Of a stretch of DNA of 64,000 nt, positions 24,830 through 36,999 are shown piece by piece. The DNA is from Macrobrachium rosenbergii (taxonomy: Eukaryota > Arthropoda > Malacostraca > Decapoda > Palaemonidae): assembly GCF_040412425.1 (NCBI RefSeq), contig NC_089753.1, positions 43,396,913 through 43,460,912 of the forward strand, read 5' to 3'. Position numbers and translations under genes: made by a program. Positions within the stretch are counted from its first letter, which is position 1. The number at the start of each line of letters is the position of its first letter. Below the pieces are notes generated by a model. The model searched no databases, was not told the origin of the DNA, and saw nothing but the letters and a program-made list of their open reading frames with translations.

Positions 24830-25801
24830 TAGTCTGATTCTGGTCTTTTTAAATAATATTCTAGTCTAGCCTATTAGGTGGAAGCACCAGCTACTTACAC
24901 CTAACCTGATAATTTAATGACCCTTTCAGTTTTGTCTAATAAATGTGCAAGCTCTATAACTGTGCAGATTGGGGATTATGAAAAACAAATATTGGGTAAA
25001 ACTGATGACTACTAGCCTACCAAAACCTGGCTCCTGCAAGTCACCAACTGGAATGTTTACTGCCTTTTATTTAAGCTTTTGCTTATGTTTGTCCTATGTT
25101 TATGCTTATAATACTTACTGTCTTTTATGTTTCTACGTTCATCCCAGAGTGGATGATGCTAGCCTAAACACAGTGCCCATTTTGCACATAAACTGGTAGC
25201 TATATAACCAGACAGGTGCGGTAGTAGTCTTCAGTTATACCCATTTTGGTGGTAACAATAACTGCACAACCAATCCTCCTTCACAAATAGGCTTTATAAA
25301 TTGTTTGCCTACCCGTTGGCCTAGTATCAAGTTTAACATATAGGCTACATAACTACCACAATAGTAATAATTAATTTTATTCAATGTGCTATATTATATA
25401 TGTTTTGGGCTGAAATTGCAGTAAAAGGCAACATGACCAAATGGCAAGGAAAGGCACTTTTCTAGGTCATTTTGATGTGTTTCGCACAAATTTCACATTA
25501 AAATTTGTCGGAAATTGATAGTTTCTTAGAAATACCTGGACTATTTTCTCCAATTTAACACTTTTAGGGATTCTGATATTGGCGGTGCAAGTCTTTGTTG
25601 TCGGCCAAATGCAATGGCCCTTCGCCGAGTTTAGTACGGCCGGGGGGGGGGGGGTTGGGTACCCATACACTGACAAGTTATTGTACTTGCTGGACGGGAT
25701 ATGAACCTTATTTTTTCGTTCTTTGGTCATGCATAAGTTAGGGGCTGTGACCTGGGTACTTCTGTGAGAGGTTAGGTTAGGTTGTGTGGGTTTCACTGAT
25801 A
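24830..25801. other. PGAP3 upstream region
   Basis: No exon could be recognised. A G11 run lies near 25642, short TTAGG-like runs near 25770-25785, and a partial third copy of the foldback arm at about 25467-25530. The non-coding first exon of PGAP3 should lie somewhere in about 24.6-27 kb. Confidence 0.35.
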
Positions 25802-25995
25802 AGGAAATATGTTATTCTGATGGATTTTGATGTGTTAAGCACGAATTTCACCTTGAATTTCGTCGGAAATTGATGGTTTTTGGTCCACTTATGTACATGG
25901 AGTTAGCTCCAAAACCGTTCATTTCCGACGAAGTTGAAGGTGAAATTCGTACCAAACATATCAAAATCAGTCAGAAAAACATATTTCTTTGTCAT
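25802..25995. repeat. Foldback with ~85-bp arms
   Basis: Left arm 25802-25884 and right arm 25905-25995 match in opposite orientation, sharing ACGAATTTCACCTT and TTCGTCGGAAAT, with a loop of about 20 bp. A third, direct copy of part of the arm occurs at about 25467-25530, so the arm is an independent repeat unit. Confidence 0.85.
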
Positions 25996-26579
25996 TATCG
26001 CGTGTTGCCTCTTACTGCAATAATACCCGCTTTGGATAGCCGGCCAGGTCGAATGACCTACAGCAGCCTCCGCAAGCCTTTGATATGCATGCCCTATGTT
26101 TCAAGTGGTGAATCCTGAATAGGTTTGGGCATGGCTATTGTCCTAATACTTCCACTTTGAAAATACAGTCACAAACTCGTCACCAGAATTGTTAAACGTA
26201 TATGCCGCAACAGGAAGCCTTACATCTGGCTGATCTACGGTACGCTCAAGCCTAATGAAGTAGGTTACATACACTTCATTCAAACAGTTACTAAGATTCA
26301 CCTTCACTTCGAGATACCATGACTTATATGATGTTTAAAATTATGATCGGTATTATACGTACCGTAGTTCACCAACAATTAAAGACAGGCCATTATTTGC
26401 ACGACTGTATATTAAGCAGATAAACGTCGCCCGTCACCCTTGGACGAGGGTCAAATCTTCCTTCTGGCTAGAGTTGTTTTGCTCTTGAGTTCGACAACTG
26501 TCCAATAGATGGCGTTGACAACACAATAACAAACCAAAATTGGTGCTGAATTTAAAATTTTAAATTCTTCCATATTATG

Positions 26580-26863
26580 AGCAATTTACATTTGCATGTG
26601 ATGAAGTGTGCATTCTTTAGTTTACATAAATACATAATGTGTTATTATTAAATCTCTGATGTAATTTAAATATAATCAGTCAAAATACTTTCTTAGCAAA
26701 GTACAGCAAATACCATTTAAAATTACATAGTATTGGCAATTTAAATGTGCATGTGATGAAGTGTACGTTACTTAATTTACATATATACATAAAGTATTAA
26801 TATAAAATCTTTTATACAATTTACTTATAATCAGTCATTCATTCTTCCTTAGCAAAGTAGCCA
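26580..26863. repeat. Tandem duplication of ~125-bp AT-rich block, offset ~153 bp
   Basis: Blocks 26580-26703 and 26733-26863 both read GCAATTTA.AT.TGCATGTGATGAAGTGT and end CTTAGCAAAGTA, with scattered mismatches between. This is an old direct duplication. Confidence 0.8.
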
Positions 26864-27744
26864 TCTTAACTTTATTTGGCGCGATTTTGCCGGATGAGGA
26901 GGTCTCCGCGTTCCTGAAATACCTTACAAAGTAACAATTGTGCTTCATTTTATTTGCTGTATAACCTTGGAAGTGGACATTGTTGGTATGAGACTTACTT
27001 CTGCATAAAATTGGTGTCGTGAGAGTTATCCAGTTTGGGGTTTTCCTGTAATCAGTATGGCGCCAGTTTTGGCGACGAAGTATTGACGACAGAATTTTCT
27101 GCGGCTGGATATTTTTTTCCTTTGTTGAGAGAGACTGGCATGCTTGGGCGGAAGTGAAGCAATGTTCCCAATACTTTGATTCGTGAGTATTTTCATTACC
27201 ACTGTTTTTTTTTCATCTTATATAAATGTTGAACGGCAAATATGCATAGTTTGTTTTCATGGCGATAACCTGCAGGTACAACAATAAGGTACTCCAAGAA
27301 CGGGTTGACAAAAAACTGAAAACTTTGTTTGGGAAGACTCATTTCCAAGGTGTAAATCGTTGGAATAAAATTCCAAAACTGCCACGCTGCTAGATTAGAA
27401 ACGGATAACCAGAGAGGTTATATTCATGCTGTCATTAAGAATTGCAATCACCCAATGCCTATGGAATGCCTTCGCCTAGTAAGCCATGTTTTGCTTTACT
27501 TTGTCTATTAGCATGGCTACGTGAAAAGAGACGCACTTATTTTGATTATAAAGGATAAAAACTTTCAGTGAGATACCCTCTACATAAGCTAAGTTTTTTT
27601 GGCGAGCGTCGGTGAAGATATGGTAATCTTTTTTCAGTCTTAAAAACCACTTTCACTTTGTTTCACTTTGGTTTTATGTACAGCCCTCCACAGGGATAAT
27701 TCCCTCTCTGGCGGGCCCTTGTACGTTTTCAAAATAAGGGCTCC
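26864..27744. other. Non-coding stretch between duplication and LINE
   Basis: Contains TTGGTGTCGTGAGAG near 27010, which resembles the primer-binding-site region of some LTR elements. No LTR pair or gag frame was found, so no element is called. Confidence 0.25.
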
Positions 27745-28928
27745 TTATATTTTGTAATAATCTTTCAGTGTTTTCTCGTCAGTATCGTAGCTCCTGTAAA
27801 ATAGGAGAGTCTTTAGTTCCTTTTCAATTTTGTATTCTTGTGCGCTCTTCACTTCAGGCGGTATTTTGTTGTATAGTCTTGGTGCGCAGAGTACAAAATT
27901 TGCTCTCTCGCCTGACTTACAATTTGTTCTAGGTTCAAATAGCCTATATGCTTCACTTGCGTGTCTGACTACAATATTCATTTCGGGTCTAAAGAAGCTT
28001 AAGCAGTTTCTCAGATATGTTGGTTCATCATATTTTAGTGCTTTAAAGACTGTAAGTAGTATTTTATATTCTATTCTAGCTTTTACTGGGAGCCAATGTA
28101 GCTCAGTTAGTGCTGGGGTTATTCTGTCACGGGAACGTAGTTCTTTTATTAACCTGGCGGCTCTATTTTGCACTCCTTGCAATTTTCTTAGTAGGTAGAT
28201 AGGGAGACCGTAGTATATAACGTTGTAGTAGTCAAACCTCGAAAGTTTTTGGTTGCAAATTGCTGTTTTCAGAGTATCTTCGTTTAGGTATTTTCTAATA
28301 AATGTAATGTTTCTAATATGATAGTTACAGGTGTTTGTAATATGCAATATATGGTTCTTCATCGACAATTTATTATCAATAAATACTCCTATGTTCCTCA
28401 CTGATGCTACAATATTTATTGTTGACGAACCAATAGTTATTCTTTTGAATTGTTCATATTTTCGTAGTGCACTGTCAGATCCAAATAGCATACACTCAGT
28501 TTTGTCTTCATTAAGTTTTAATTTCTTCGCCGACATCCATTTTTTTATATCTTTCATTATATCATTAATTTTACTAATGGTGTCTTCTACCGTTTCGACA
28601 AAAAAATAGAACTGGCTATCATCAGCATACAGTTTATACTTAACCTTGTGCTTATTTAGAATTCTAGATAATTCAATTGTGCAAATGCCAAATAGCAGCG
28701 GACCCAGAAACTTTTCTTTTCTGATTTCACATTTGATTGTTTGATATAACCACTGTAACCTTCCTATTTTCTAAGTAGCTTTTGTACCATTTGTGTACGT
28801 CATCTTCGACAATAAATCGAAACTGATATCTACAAAACAAAATTTTGCTGTCTAAATGTTTCCAGCAAATTATATCAAAAACCTTCTTCCATTCTGTAGA
28901 CACCAGGTTAAAGCAATAACTCATTGGG

Positions 28929-28930
<2 letters not shown>
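27745..28930 (-). pseudogene. Non-LTR retrotransposon reverse transcriptase, 5'-truncated and damaged
   Basis: The 3' half of a reverse transcriptase of the Jockey/CR1-like group on the - strand. In order: KVFDIICWKH (degenerate catalytic region), VHKWYKSYLENRKVTVV, FLGPLLFGIC, the catalytic YADD in KYKLYADDSQFY, KKLKLNEDKTECMLFG, then GVQNRAARLI and LTELHWLPVKARIEYKIL, ending in a stop near 27745. The 270 codons from 28557 to 27745 are open. Before that, the frame needs shifts, and the usual GVPQGS is replaced by unrelated residues. An (ATT)n run truncates the upstream side. Not functional as seen. Confidence 0.88.
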
Positions 28931-28988
<58 letters not shown>

Positions 28989-28989
28989 G
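28928..28989. repeat. (ATT)n microsatellite
   Basis: About 20 ATT units abutting the broken upstream end of the LINE fragment. Confidence 0.97.
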
Positions 28990-29130
28990 AGGAGACCTTC
29001 TCTGAGGGCAGTTGCATTAAAAATTATAGCTGTTTTCACGGCATTTAATTTATACAGAGTCTTCTCTATTCTTCTTATTATCTTTTTTTCATCAGCCTGT
29101 AGCTGGTAAATCAGGTTTCCCAAGGACATA
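28990..29130 (-). pseudogene. Possible retroelement N-terminal fragment
   Basis: An open stretch on the - strand with IIRRIEKTLYKLNAVKTAII, then FNATALREGLL, running into the AAT repeat. It looks like a coiled, basic segment seen upstream of some retroelement reverse transcriptases (Penelope-like elements are one possibility). It is too short to assign. Confidence 0.3.
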
Positions 29131-29229
29131 TAAAGATTTCTATTTTCTTAGGTTTATTTCCTCTGACGTTTCAAACGCGCTCTGGCATTTATTTTCAAAG
29201 CGTGAATGAAATGGCACGCAGGTTATGAG

Positions 29230-29371
<142 letters not shown>

Positions 29372-29564
29372 CAAGTGGGGTGGGCTGTGGGTGTATAGTT
29401 GCCAGGTCGGTTATTCAGCTGCATTTTGGTTGGTCACGGGTTGGTGACGAAGTCGGTCCCGGAGGCGTTGAGACCTTCTGGGCCTAATCGCTATTGGAAT
29501 TCGGGAGTGGCTGTTACCCGGGATTATAGGTCGTTCAGGTAATCTGCCGTCTGTGTCCGGTGCT

Positions 29565-29566
<2 letters not shown>

Positions 29567-29617
<51 letters not shown>
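29567..29617. repeat. (CT)n microsatellite
   Basis: 51 bp of CT, about 200 bp past the (TA)n tract. Confidence 0.97.
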
Positions 29618-30755
<1,138 letters not shown>

Positions 30756-31050
30756 ATAGGCTTAGGTCTGTGTTTTCCAACATACTATAAGCCTTTTCCT
30801 GAGACAAGGAATAGTGGATGAACCCGCTGTTTAGAAAAAGAGTACATAATGTTAGCCACTTCTTATGCCTACACAGAATGTTCTTTAGCAACGCGTTGAA
30901 TCCACCTAAATACACTAGCACAGCCTCAGTGCACCTGGTGGTTGTGACGCCAGATAATTTAAATCAATTAAAACTCTCTGTTGTCCGCACTCAGTTACTA
31001 GAATAACATGTTTAAGAGTGAACAATTGTCACATATATACAGTACATATA

Positions 31051-31054
<4 letters not shown>

Positions 31055-31138
<84 letters not shown>
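31055..31138. repeat. (TA)n microsatellite
   Basis: About 80 bp of TA directly before the tRNA-like SINE head. Confidence 0.97.
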
Positions 31139-31140
<2 letters not shown>

Positions 31141-31143
<3 letters not shown>

Positions 31144-31262
31144 CATCAACACACAATCACGTGTGGAACAGAAATAAATTTCTGACTCACGTCAGGATCG
31201 AACCCAGGTCTCTCAGGTGGAAAGCAAGGGCGTTATCCACTAGGCCATACAAGTCTAAAAGA
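31141..31262 (-). mobile_element. tRNA-derived SINE fragment with intact A and B boxes
   Basis: On the - strand: ATGGCCTAGTGGATAACGCC (box A), a short arm, then GACCTGGGTTCGATCC (box B) and a tail TCAGAAATTTATTTCTG. The tRNA-like head is well preserved, but the acceptor stem does not pair well, so this is a SINE rather than a tRNA gene. (TA)n tracts border it on both sides. Confidence 0.75.
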
Positions 31263-31264
31263 AG

Positions 31265-31432
<168 letters not shown>

Positions 31433-31435
<3 letters not shown>

Positions 31436-31603
31436 ACTAAAAGGACCTCATTCAAACTGGATGGTATCTAATGGAGTATTTATTCAGAAAAAGTTACAAG
31501 CTTTCTTGGACAAACAGTCCACATTATCAAGAAAGCTTGTAACTTTTTCTGAATAAATACTCCATTAGATACCATCCAGTTTGAATGAGGTCCTTTTAGT
31601 AAT
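31433..31603. repeat. Perfect hairpin: 75-bp arms, 21-bp loop
   Basis: 31433-31507 and 31529-31603 are exact reverse complements, by direct reading with no mismatches. The 21-bp loop contains a small stem, GGAC-AAACA-GTCC. Near the loop the arm reads GTTACAAGCTTTCTT. Perfect arms imply recent formation or ongoing correction. Confidence 0.95.
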
Positions 31604-32036
31604 TCTACTAATGCACAGAACAATTGTGTATGTGATAAAGTTAATATATATATATATATATATATATGGATAAACTGGATATTTTTACATTTTGTTTCTT
31701 ATCAAAACACTGATTTTTTTTATTAACAGTTGTCTAACACATTAAAAAGTTCAGATAAACTTTCCTAGTCCTCCCATCCCTTTGCCGCCATAAAAGGAAC
31801 CTTAACACATAATTGGTTTCTTAGGTTTTAGTTCTTGATATGTTCAGTTCCCCCCTTGCATTAGGAAATGAAATACCTCTTCACTTCCACGCTTTTTATG
31901 ACATAAAAGCACCGAAATTCGTAGTATTGTGTTCTCAGAAATTGACACAAATTACTGGAACCACTTTAGCTTCCTGGTATTTTTAAACAATTAACTGGAA
32001 GTGCTTTCACCGTTTTCAGTAAGCTTCATTGTCTCG
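31604..32036. other. AT-rich stretch with a short (TA)n run
   Basis: A TA run at 31644-31667 and no other recognised feature. Confidence 0.35.

Positions 32037-32106
<70 letters not shown>
32037..32106. repeat. (ATT)n microsatellite
   Basis: About 23 ATT units. Confidence 0.97.
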
Positions 32107-32107
<1 letters not shown>

Positions 32108-32271
32108 TGAGTGGGGGAAAATGAAATTATGAGAACTGGCTCCGAATGATTTTGTAGGAGTTACAGACTTGGATAGCTTACTGCAGAAGACAAAGCTTGC
32201 TTACTTTCATTTTACGTAATACACAATCTACGAGAAAAGAAAGAGAGAGAGAGGGTGGGTGGGAAGGAGTT

Positions 32272-32342
32272 TGATATGTAGTTTAGTGATCATTGTCCCT
32301 GCTTTACCAAATAATAGGTTCTGGGTTCGATTCCGGGTACAC
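32272..32342 (+). mobile_element. tRNA-like SINE head
   Basis: TAGTTTAGTGATCATTG resembles box A, and GGTTCTGGGTTCGATTCC is a strong box B. It is followed by CGGGTACACGC and then a minisatellite. The acceptor stem is not convincing as a true tRNA gene. Confidence 0.6.
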
Positions 32343-32344
32343 GC

Positions 32345-32475
32345 AAAAAATAACAAGGGTAAAAAATAACAGGGGGTAAAAATAATGGGGTAAAAAATAA
32401 CAGGGGGTCAAAAATAATACTGGTAAAATAACAGGGGTAAAAGATAACAGGAGGTAAAAAATAACAGGGGGTAAA
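32345..32475. repeat. Minisatellite, ~17-20-bp unit
   Basis: About seven degenerate units of the form GGTAAAAAATAACAGGGG, immediately downstream of the tRNA-like head. It may be an amplified SINE tail. Confidence 0.85.
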
Positions 32476-32536
32476 GAATATGATATATATAATGTATACA
32501 TATATGTGTATATATACATATATATATACTGTATAT

Positions 32537-32538
<2 letters not shown>

Positions 32539-32606
<68 letters not shown>

Positions 32607-32640
32607 GTGTGTGTGTGTGTGTGTCGAGAAAGAGAAAGAG
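32539..32640. repeat. (TA)n-(GT)n-(GA)n composite microsatellite
   Basis: TA to about 32599, then GT to about 32624, then AGAGAAAGAGAG. Confidence 0.95.
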
Positions 32641-32649
32641 AGAGAACTT

Positions 32650-33300
32650 CCGCCGTTATCAGAATCTCTTCCGCACAGACTCCCAACAGATAAAGTATTG
32701 GAGACTCATTTCCTAGAGCGGCGAAATGGTCATTCTCAACAGATAAACCTCCCGCCCTTCGACATCTAGGAAGAGATACAACCACGGGACCGTGGCCGCA
32801 GAATGCCTCGGAGGAGGAAATATTTGAAAACACCGAAAGAATGGGAGAGATTTGTCCTCCATTAGAGGAAAATAAAAAAAAAAGTTTTGGAAAACGGAGA
32901 TGGAAGTCAGAGTTTTTCTTGGCTTCTGGAAGATATTGGCGGGCTCATTAGCACTCGGTGTTTCTTTGGTCCTGTTCGCTCTGAAAATTAAGATTCAAAT
33001 GCTGAGAGAGAGAGAGAGAGAGAGAGAGGAATGAATATTAATTGTTACGCTCTGTTGCCTTCTTTTACCATTGTTTACTTGATGTAGTTAGATGATTTTA
33101 TAAAAAAAAATGTTTTCACTCATCAAGTTGTACGAGCCTAGTCTAATGAACAAACTCCGATTTTGATCCCAGGGGGAAGGAACGATTTAGGGCTGTTTCC
33201 TGGCAACTGTTTGTGCCACTGTTGAATTGAACCGTAAAGTATCTACCTGGTAGATGGTCGACCACGTTGGATCGCAGGCAAGATGGAGGAGCGGATTAAG
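32650..33300. other. Unassigned stretch with short (GA)n
   Basis: GA run at 33003-33028; no coding signal recognised. Confidence 0.35.
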
Positions 33301-33339
33301 CTAGCAACTGATTAAGATGCTAAATTGTGTGATAAAATG

Positions 33340-33625
33340 TTTGTTGAATGGAGAGCGGAGTGGTTGATGTTTGTAGATGATATATACAGCGCTGATTGGG
33401 GATAGTGAAGAGAAATTTCAGAAGGCAGTGAACGCTTTGAAAGCGTTTGTAAGCGAAGGATTCTGAGAGTAATTGTGAGCGAGAGTAAGGTTCTGAGGGT
33501 AAACGGAAACAGGAAGATGGAGAAAGGAATGTTATTATGGATGGCGGAAGAATGGAGTTAGTAGATTTCTAAAAGTACTTGGGAACTTGCTGATAAATAC
33601 CTGTACCTGTACGTAAGTTTAATGC
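33340..33625 (+). pseudogene. LINE reverse transcriptase fragment, frameshifted
   Basis: Across three frames it reads LMFVDDIYSADWG (the catalytic F-[Y/V]-A/V-DD region, here FVDD), then DSEEKFQKAVNAF, SVCKRRILRVIVSESKVLRV and MDGGRMELVDF.KYLGTC. That is the standard order after the RT catalytic box in arthropod LINEs. It is degraded and probably the same kind as 1-391 and 44880-45045. Confidence 0.78.
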
Positions 33626-34224
33626 ACTGACGAGCGTAAATTCCTTGCCGATAATTATGGAGGATCGAAATCTATACTTTTGTAATTTAATATGTTTGAA
33701 GAGTCTGAATAAAGAGATAATTTATGTTTGGTTGAAGATAAAAGCATGAAAGGCCCGATGGCTTATAATTCAGGTATTTGTAATACACCACAGTGCAGAT
33801 ACCACGTAGCACAGTAAATATTCATGTGTCTGCTGAGCATTTTGGCAATAATAATATTGTCAATTATGAAAACAAACAATTTAAACCTTTCCCAAATAAG
33901 GTAACCTTAAGGAAGCAACAAAAAAAAAAAAAAAGGAAACACCGAAGTTTGTCTTGTTAGGCGTCAGCGAGCTGGTGTACATTCGTACGTAAACTTATGC
34001 AAACTCGATCTTCATACGCTTTCATGAATACGTAAAACAATGTTTACATTTCTTTTATTCAAATACATCTGCTCTCACCTTTTTTTTTTCTCCGTTATTA
34101 TGCTCAGTGACCTTCCTCCTAGACTGACAGGCCCTTGGCAACTGCCGAAATCCTAAATCTTGCAAAGGCGTGAGCATGGTCTATAGGGCGTGAGCATCAG
34201 ACACCCCAGCGTGATGGTCGTTGG

Positions 34225-34391
34225 TTCGGAAGGGACCATAACGACAATACATTTGTGTTCTTTGCAGCGTCCCTTCGGCCCCTAGCTGCAACCCCTTCCA
34301 TTCCTTTTCATGTACCTCCATTCATATTATTTCTCTTCCATCTTACTTTCCACCCTTTCCTAACAATAGAATTTCCCTCAAGAGAAAAAAG

Positions 34392-34422
<31 letters not shown>

Positions 34423-34613
34423 TAACAGCGCGGTTAAGTCTGTGGGCGACATAAAGAGACAATTTGGGGCTTCCGTGTTTCATAGTGCAACTGTGAGGCT
34501 TTCCTTCTGTTACACCTTTAAAACTTTTTACTTTTAATTTCCTTTTCAGCGTTGAATGACCTCACAGTCCCAGCGCTTGGCCTTTGGCCTAAATTTTATA
34601 TTTCATTCCATTC
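34225..34613 (+). mobile_element. SINE-like family B, copy 1, interrupted
   Basis: The left part (about 34250-34378: TCTTTGCAGCGTCCCTTCGG, CCCCTAGCTGCAACCCC) and right part (about 34480-34613: GCGTTGAATGACCTCACAG, GCTTGGCCTTTGGCCTAAAT) match the family at 46800, 49609, 54284 and 62839. A (GT)n run at 34395-34421 and extra sequence interrupt it. The tail is ATTCCATTCC-like. Confidence 0.85.
34395..34421. repeat. (GT)n microsatellite
   Basis: 13 GT units inside the interrupted SINE-like copy. Confidence 0.97.
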
Positions 34614-35018
34614 CATTCTACCATGAATATTCTTCGAGATAATATTCATGTGCGATGTGGAGAATGTTTTCGTTATCTTAGTAACATCTTGTATCTGGTA
34701 TTTCGTGGTTGTGACACTATGATTACATTCATATTAGGCCTATGTGTGCTTTGATCGTCAAAATAGCATTCACACGAGGTGTACCGTATATCCTCATTCT
34801 CATGAAAGTTCTGTATTTTTTTTATGGCATGCCGTGTACTTACTGCGTCATGTTTTTATTCGTGTACAGTATGATTACATTCGTTATACTAGATATGTTA
34901 ATGTATACAGTGTTATATACTTTCGGTAGTAAAATTATATTTGCATATAGCATAGTTTTAAATTATGTTATTGTAGTTATACTCGCCTTTGATATGCGGA
35001 TGTAACGCCACAATCAAA

Positions 35019-35063
35019 AGACACACACACACACACACTGTGCGCGTGCGCGCGCGTGCGTGC
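35019..35063. repeat. Alternating purine-pyrimidine tract (CA then GC/GT)
   Basis: ACACACACACACACAC, then TGTGCGCGTGCGCGCGCG, then TGCGTGC. About 45 bp of near-perfect purine/pyrimidine alternation, rich in CG steps. Confidence 0.92.
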
Positions 35064-36508
35064 TCGTTTGACACTTCACTCTAGCAAGAAAAATTAAGCC
35101 AAACTTTTAGAAGACCATGGTACTTACGCGGTCACAGCTCAAGCTTTGATCAACATTTGATTACAAGATTGCCCATCCCCAGGCGTGAGGCAACTGAACC
35201 TACCACTTGACAAACCCAATCAGTGCAAACATAATAACCAGTTAAAGCAAAACATAATTGAAATGAGGGAATGTCGCCCCAGTCCTTCCACCTCCCAAAT
35301 TATTCCTGAAAATATTGAACCATTTCCTTTTCACACTCTTTACAAAGTTTCCACCGCTGTGAATTCCTTGAAGTTCACGGATATGATTTAATGGAATCTC
35401 GAGTTAAGGGGGAATCAGGCTTTTTTTTTTTTTTTTTAACTTGTACGGTCGATAGACTTAGATTTATGCAGCATGTATGAGGCGGATATAGTGAAGGAGG
35501 CCAGACCATTTCTGGAGAAGATTTTTTGGCCTATTTTCGTCTGCATATTAATGAGAAGAGAGAGAAAATTGAGAATTCGTGTTGTTGATGCTGTCAGAAA
35601 GCGTCTTGTATATATTAAGTATTCATTCGTGTTTATAGACGTACGTGCTTGGTAATGGACGTGCATACGCTATACATGGCGTACTTGTGAACACTCATTC
35701 GTGCACTAAACTGAAAAAAAAAGTTTTATTATAAATGTTCCATCTCTTTTACTCGCTGAGCCTAACTAGAAATTCGGAAAACACTTTACATACAACTATC
35801 CTCAAAGCTATCCTTTCCTCTGCTTTTCTTTTATATGTCAGCCTGTAGTATCAAGCCCGGTATATAGTCATACATCTTACATGCTGAATACATGAATACA
35901 TAATGCCATCATTTCACATCAGTCTGACTCTCTTTGAACATTTCGCAACGTTTTCGTTTTTTATCAAACTTCACTTCCGTTTTCTATACGTGTCACATAA
36001 TTATATAAGACATTTATGTAAAAAAACAAAAACGCTAAGTATGCTTGCCGTTATACACAAGTCATTCGTGCATAATTGTTGAATATGCCGTCAAACATCA
36101 TTCATATCATACTCATGGGGCTGCACACGATCCAACCTTGTCACATAGGCCTAGGTGTCTTGGGGAGAAACAGCTCCCCTTTGGTGGGAACACGAAATGC
36201 TTTTAGCGGAGTGAGGATCGACGCTTCGAGTTTGCTGACAGGTCTGTCAGTATTTGAAATCTTTGATGGTGTGTCTGTCGTACGCGTTTTGTTTTGTGGA
36301 TTTATTTTTGCTTTTATTTCAATATATTGTAAGGAAGCACTGAAACAATTTTTCGAAATGCTGTTAAATCTGGTAGTCTGTTCATGCATTTGACATTCAG
36401 CATTAACAACTTATCTCTATATGGTGTATATTACAGTGACCAGAATAAATTACATGACTATAATACTTTTAGTTGTGGATAAATCTTTAATTTTGTTACT
36501 AGTCATTG

Positions 36509-36511
<3 letters not shown>
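35064..36511. other. Unique-looking region without recognised gene
   Basis: Open frames exist on both strands at 36076-36393 (105 codons on +, 82 on -), but neither carries a known motif. Nothing else was recognised. Confidence 0.3.

Positions 36512-36566
<55 letters not shown>
36512..36566. repeat. (TA)n microsatellite
   Basis: 55 bp of TA. Confidence 0.97.
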
Positions 36567-36572
<6 letters not shown>

Positions 36573-36852
36573 CGTATATGTCCATTAGCCTTCTGATTTT
36601 AATCAAGTACCTTAGGATGAGGATGCTAGCTGCATTCCCTGATCTCAAAATCCCCCACATGCATCTAACCAACAAACACATAATTCACTGTTATGTTACC
36701 CTACTTCACAGCTTTTGACATCTGTACAGAAACCCAATAATCACACGATCTTACTCATTAATTTTCAATCACCGAGGACTTGGCAATCTGGAGGATACTT
36801 TGATAGATTTGTCAGTAAAAAAAAAAAAAAAAAAAACTCATGAATCTTTAAA

Positions 36853-36998
36853 TGGAGAAACAAATCCATAGTTATGCTTGGTACAGATATTTAGAAATAT
36901 GGTACATATATTTAAATATCAGTCTTCACAGAAAGCTTTCGGGTATCTGTTCGATACCCCAATTGTACCCAGACATAACTGTGGATTTGTTTCTCCAG
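36853..36998. repeat. Foldback hairpin, ~32-bp arms, with internal stem-loop
   Basis: TGGAGAAACAAATCCATAGT at 36853 returns inverted at 36966-36998 (ACTGTGGATTTGTTTCTCCA). Inside lies AGAAAGCTTTC, directly followed by the perfect stem GGGTATC-TGTTC-GATACCC (about 36940-36959). Confidence 0.85.
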
Positions 36999-36999
36999 G

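Noticed and set aside
27005..27030. TTGGTGTCGTGAGAG as an LTR-retrotransposon primer-binding site
   Set aside because: No LTR pair, gag or pol sequence was found nearby.
31141..31262. True tRNA gene
   Set aside because: Boxes A and B are good, but the acceptor stem does not close and the flanks look like a SINE body.
36076..36393. 105-codon + strand frame and 82-codon - strand frame over the same DNA
   Set aside because: No motif, no splice support and open on both strands; left unassigned.
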